Below, in pieces: positions 60,590 through 64,000 of a DNA stretch of 64,000 bases; positions within the stretch are counted from its first letter, which is position 1; every line of letters starts with the position of its first letter. The translations under genes were made by a program, and so were the position numbers. The DNA comes from Ulva prolifera (Eukaryota > Chlorophyta > Ulvophyceae > Ulvales > Ulvaceae), in assembly GCA_023078555.1 (NCBI GenBank), contig CM041203.1, positions 3,825,981-3,889,980 on the forward strand, given 5' to 3'. The notes below the pieces were generated by a model that was given only the letters and a program-made list of their open reading frames with translations, ran no database searches and was not told the origin of the DNA.

Positions 60590-60850
60590 GGTATTGTATG
60601 TATGTACTTACAAAGGACAGAGACCGGGCATGCTATCGGTTCTCGGGCATAAATAACAGCCCCATACAGAGGACATGAGCATTCCCTTTGCACAAAGTCA
60701 CACTCAACCGGTGCAAAGCACTCGCCACAAACACACCATGGTCCAGCTCTCCACACCGAGACGCAACCTCAGCTAGCTGAAACAATGTGCCGTAGCACGC
60801 CGCCCAAACCTACCATGCGTCTGATGCGACAATGGCACAGTAGACATTGT
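60590..60850 (-). mobile_element. LINE family A 3' fragment
   Basis: Read on the minus strand, the tail TACATACATACAATACC lies at the right place beside CTTACAAAGGACAGAGACCGG, and the C-terminal codons follow with several small deletions relative to the copy at 61.3 kb (CACACTCAACCGG, ACACCATGGTCCA). It is diverged, with no open frame left. Confidence 0.6.
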
Positions 60851-60854
60851 AATG

Positions 60855-61225
60855 TATTGACGAAGGACAGACGCCGGGCATGAAGCCGGGCGTCGGAATC
60901 GACTCGCAAACCCAATCACTCATTCATGGCACTAGGCAGGGCACAAGCTTGCACCATAGCCCTACCGGCGAAAGCTGCCAAAGGATGAAGCCCCGCATGG
61001 AGCACATAAGCATTCCCTCTGCACAACGCCACACTCAGCTGGCGCAAAGCACTCGCCACAAACACACCATGGTCCACCACACCCAACCGAGATCATTATC
61101 ATTTGCATCAGGGTCGCACGCACGATATGCATTGCGTTTCTGCACATCCCGCACCGCCGCAGCAGACCCTGCCTCCCAAGCCGCCGCGCTGCAACAAGTA
61201 CTAGTTAAGGGATTCACAATCGACA
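60855..61225 (-). mobile_element. LINE family A 3' fragment (host of a later insertion)
   Basis: The minus-strand 3' UTR is at 60862-60920 (GAAGGACAGACGCCGGGC), and RT C-terminal codons continue to ~61225 (GCATTGCGTTTCTGCACATC, ATTCACAATCGACACATCCC). Compared with the copy at 61.3-62.1 kb it lacks a block of about 80 bp. Its 5' part is cut at CATCCCTGCTGTAT, where the next LINE copy inserted. Confidence 0.6.
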
Positions 61226-62086
61226 CATCCCTGCTGTATGTAGTTACAAAGGACAGAGGCCGGGCAGCGAGCCGTTGCCAGGAATACACACGCAAATCCA
61301 CTCACGCAGTCATGGCAGTAGGCCGGGCACGAGCACGTACCACAGCTCGGCCGGTGATGCCAGCCAAAGATCGAAGCCCCGCACGGAGCACAAGAGCATT
61401 CCCCTTGCACAACGCCACACTCAACCGGCCCAGTGCATTCATCACAAACAAAGCACGGTTCACCTTACCATACCGAGACGCAACCTCCGCCAGCCGATTC
61501 AAGTGATTCATGGCAGGCCGCCCCAAGCGACCATGCATCTCATGCGATAACGGCACGAAACTATACGCATCAGGGTCGTACAAACGATAAGCAGTGCGTT
61601 TCTGCACGTCCCGCGTCTCCGCAGCACCCCCATCCTCGCAGGCCGCACGGCCGCAATAGGAACCAGCACAGGGGTTCACAACCGACACATCTCCTATGCA
61701 CAATGGGTCACCCGGCGGCATAAACATGATGTCCCCCCCTAGTTTCTCCTGGGCCAATGCCCTGAACACCTGCGCCAGCGCCGTTGCCTGCGCGGCAGCG
61801 GCCTGCTCCCCAGGCCCCGCCGGATCCTGGCCACCCGGCGCCGCCGCCGCCGCCAGGGCCGCAGCCTGCGCCGTGTCCGGTGCGTGGCGCCCCATTTGGG
61901 CGTTGTGTTCGGCATCGGCGTCGGCGGCCGAAGCAGTCGCAGGTGCCGGCGCCGCGCCCGCACGCGCTACCGGCGGCAGCGGTGGGGCTGCAGGTATCGG
62001 CTCCGCGGGCAAAGTCGCCCCACGCGAAGGGCCCGCGACCTGGGAGGCGGGCTGGGGCGGAGCAGGGGGGGGCATCCCTGCTGTAT
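61226..62086 (-). mobile_element. LINE family A insertion with 14-bp TSD
   Basis: CATCCCTGCTGTAT is exact at 61226-61239 and 62073-62086. The 833 bp between hold a minus-strand LINE A copy, 5' truncated inside its ORF. Its 3' terminus at the left junction reads CTTTGTAACTACATACAG across the boundary. It is the best-preserved copy in the window and is nested in an older family A fragment. Confidence 0.85.
61302..62072 (-). CDS. LINE A reverse-transcriptase ORF, C-terminal part
   Basis: An open minus-strand frame with the C-terminal ~255 residues of a non-LTR retrotransposon protein. An Ala/Pro/Gln-rich linker (ALAAAAAPGGQDPAGPGEQA) leads to PGDPLCIGDVSVVNPCAGSY, VQKRTAYRLYDPDAYSFVPL, HEMHGRLGRPAMNHLNRLAE and ALGRLSVALCKGNALVLRAG, ending ARPTAMTA. 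The conserved block FVPLS...GRLGxPA...LSVxLCxGNA is the region after the polymerase domain in green-algal LINEs. The finger-palm core (with YxDD) is missing because of 5' truncation, so the copy cannot move by itself. Confidence 0.8.
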   Translation of the reverse strand, partial: PPPAPPQPASQVAGPSRGATLPAEPIPAAPPLPPVARAGAAPAPATASAADADAEHNAQMGRHAPDTAQAAALAAAAAPGGQDPAGPGEQAAAAQATALAQVFRALAQEKLGGDIMFMPPGDPLCIGDVSVVNPCAGSYCGRAACEDGGAAETRDVQKRTAYRLYDPDAYSFVPLSHEMHGRLGRPAMNHLNRLAEVASRYGKVNRALFVMNALGRLSVALCKGNALVLRAGLRSLAGITGRAVVRARARPTAMTA

Positions 62087-64000
62087 ATATGTATGTATGA
62101 CCACAAAGCCATATCCATTGGCCTTGAAGTTTGGCATCCTGATATCCTATATTCAAGCACCCTGCTCAGAGTAGTGTTACACCTCATGCGCAACTTATGC
62201 TGTGTCCATGTATGCGTACTTGTGAGAACCAGGATTCACAAAATGCAGTGCGCACCGCGATGGTGTGAGGTTTCGTCTTACACGTAGTGGGCGATAAAGC
62301 TGGCACCAACGTCTTTTTTCCTTTCAACATGCTGCGCGCATAAATGTGTAATTTTTCTCTGCGACGTGTCTCTGAGCTGTGTACGGATACACGATGTGTG
62401 GGGGGGGGGGGGGGGTGGGGTCTGACTTGCATGGGCCGCACATATCGTCTGGGAGGGTGTACCAAACACGGCACAGAAATGTAACAGCTCGGCTCGGCTG
62501 GTGCGCCAGCTGGGGCCCCTAGGCCTCCAATTTGGGGAGACACGCATGCGTGTATGTATGCATACATCCGACTGGCATGTCTGTACCCTCCTGATGCGTC
62601 CAGGTTGTGCAAGCTTGGCGCACTTCTCCCCACACGCACACTGCAAGAGTTCAGATCCACAGCAAGCGTGCGCACCCCGCTGTCTAGTACTTATCCCTGC
62701 CGGCATGGTGGCTATCAGAGCCCTTCTAGCCACCATCACATCTGCGATCATGTTGTTGCCTTGTGCCTTGATGCTGGTATCATGCGAAGGATGTTGTTGC
62801 TCCACGTCCTGCCCTATCCACAGTGTGCTGGCAGTTCTGAAGCAGTGATCTTCATCATGAGAAGCTGAGCATCCACGTGGACATTTCTGGGGACGTGCTG
62901 AAGCGCTTGATCATACTTTTGAGTGCAGGTCTTTGAATGCTTGCTATGTTTCAAAGCATCCACTGTTGCGAACAAGATGCGTCTATCGACATGACTTCAC
63001 TGAAGATGATGTTTCCAAAATTCAATCACCAGCGTTTCTGTTACAGTCCATATGTTAGACAGCAATAAGCTGAAATTATGGTAATGTTCCATCTGTTTAA
63101 TGTTGCACCATTGCCATGTGTCAGAAGCTGCCCCTGGCTGAAAATCTGCCATCGTAGGGCTGCTAGCTTCACTTTCGCCACATTCGCGAGGCCAGTTGCA
63201 GAGCGTGATGATGTATATCAAATATGGCAAAGGTGGGGCATCTTGTGGTAGGCGGAAGCGTTTTAATAACTTCAATAAGTTCAGTGCCAATGCTGGACGC
63301 TGTCATGTACATGTTCACTCGCATAGGTACACCGCCCTTATCTGAGGGTCGCACTCAAGGTGCGAATACAAAGCTCCAGGCTCTTCGCAGAGATTCACTG
63401 ACATTTGAGCGCTCTCTGCTTTGGCCTACGTCTGTTACTTACCTTGAGAAGAAAATAGACAACAAGAGCGCGTACACTTGATACCAATCAGGTTCCGGCG
63501 ATGTCATAACATCTGAGAATTGAGACAATATTCAACAGGAGGCAGTGCAACAGGAGGCAATGTAACAGGAGGTCACGTCACAAGTGGACGGGAGCATAGT
63601 GGTTGTCATGTACTTGGAGGAGGGTACGTACAAGCCTGTTGCTCTAGGTTTGTATGTATGATCGCAGGTATCATCTGCCAATCGCTGACACACGCATGCT
63701 GTGCACAGAGAGTTTTGACTCATCACTGCTCAACAATACATGCCATGAGGCTGTCGTGTGACGTGCATGCACTTCAAGCCTGGAAGTTGCAGGCGACATC
63801 TTCCGGGAAGTGGGATGTGCGGAGGCGGAAACACAGGGTGTAAACGAGAATTGCGGTTAAGTACATTACTCACATTCTTGCACATTTTAAGAGACATGAC
63901 ACCTATGAGAGTCTGGTGCAGCAGGGAAGCTGTTGATCTTCAAGAGGGCTTATGCGATGCACGATGTAAATGTGGATGATGCAGAGCTGCTGGCCTGGCC
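62087..64000. other. Right end of window, no gene recognised
   Basis: Frames exist on both strands but show no family resemblance and no linked exons. Contents: a LINE-tail-like stub just after 62086 (TATGTATGTATGACCACAAA), a 16-base G run at 62400-62415, and a short ~12-bp tandem repeat at 63531-63570 (ACAGGAGGCAGTGC, then ACAGGAGGCAATGT, then ACAGGAGGTCACG). An exon of a gene continuing beyond the window cannot be excluded. Confidence 0.4.

Noticed and set aside
62278..62805. 175-codon minus-strand frame with Cys and Pro runs
   Set aside because: It crosses the 16-base G run (read as poly-Pro), has no family resemblance and no linked exons.

Overview
This window is nuclear DNA from a eukaryotic green alga. 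The genes are split by many short GT-AG introns, operons of the bacterial kind are absent, and the proteins belong to the green lineage: a plant-type LRR-ARM-patatin phospholipase A (pPLA-I), a Rubisco-LSMT-type SET protein, a likely thylakoid-lumen protein with a two-part targeting peptide, a mitochondrial ferredoxin and eukaryotic nuclear factors (MTR4, RPB7, DPY30, PLAA). The LINE reverse-transcriptase C-termini resemble those of coccoid Trebouxiophyceae (Coccomyxa/Chlorella-like). That placement is inference, not proof.

Layout. 1-2.85 kb is a nest of 5'-truncated LINE copies from two families around a long (AC)n tract. 3.4-6.5 kb (+) is an EamA/DMT transporter with a very long Ala/Ser-rich tail. 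7.3-12.7 kb (-) is a complete MTR4-type exosome RNA helicase in 11 exons. 13.3-20.6 kb (+) is an unrecognised low-complexity, coiled-coil locus of one or two genes. 21.2-23.6 kb is a transposon patch: a LINE insertion with a 14-bp target-site duplication (TSD), then a hAT-like element that itself holds a second hAT-like MITE, each with an exact 8-bp TSD. 24.2-27.8 kb (+) is a SET-domain methyltransferase with LINE debris in an intron. 27.8-31 kb is mostly gene-free with LINE remnants.

From 31 to 60.1 kb genes are dense, mostly in divergent or convergent pairs: DPY30 (+), DUF2064 nucleotidyltransferase (-), lumen protein (+), HAD phosphatase (+), glycerol kinase (-), phospholipase A-I (-), cyclophilin (+), mitochondrial ferredoxin (-), RPB7 (+), PLAA/UFD3 (-), TMEM42-like (+) and TruA-like pseudouridine synthase (+). 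The last two are separated by only 8 bp. 60.6-62.1 kb is a second LINE nest. The final ~1.9 kb shows nothing convincing.

Exon boundaries were worked out by hand from GT-AG sites, unbroken reading phase and the expected family sequence. For MTR4, DPY30, cyclophilin, ferredoxin, RPB7, TMEM42, TruA and the DMT gene the whole chain closes in phase. For the SET, HAD, glycerol kinase, PLA-I, PLAA, DUF2064 and lumen genes only some exon ends are fixed. The functional themes are housekeeping: nuclear RNA decay and transcription, ubiquitin/Cdc48 handling, glycerolipid metabolism, organelle redox and photosynthesis support. No dedicated biosynthetic or defence cluster is seen. The most unusual items are the nested hAT elements, the LINE families that share a 3' terminus, and the near-overlapping TMEM42-TruA pair.
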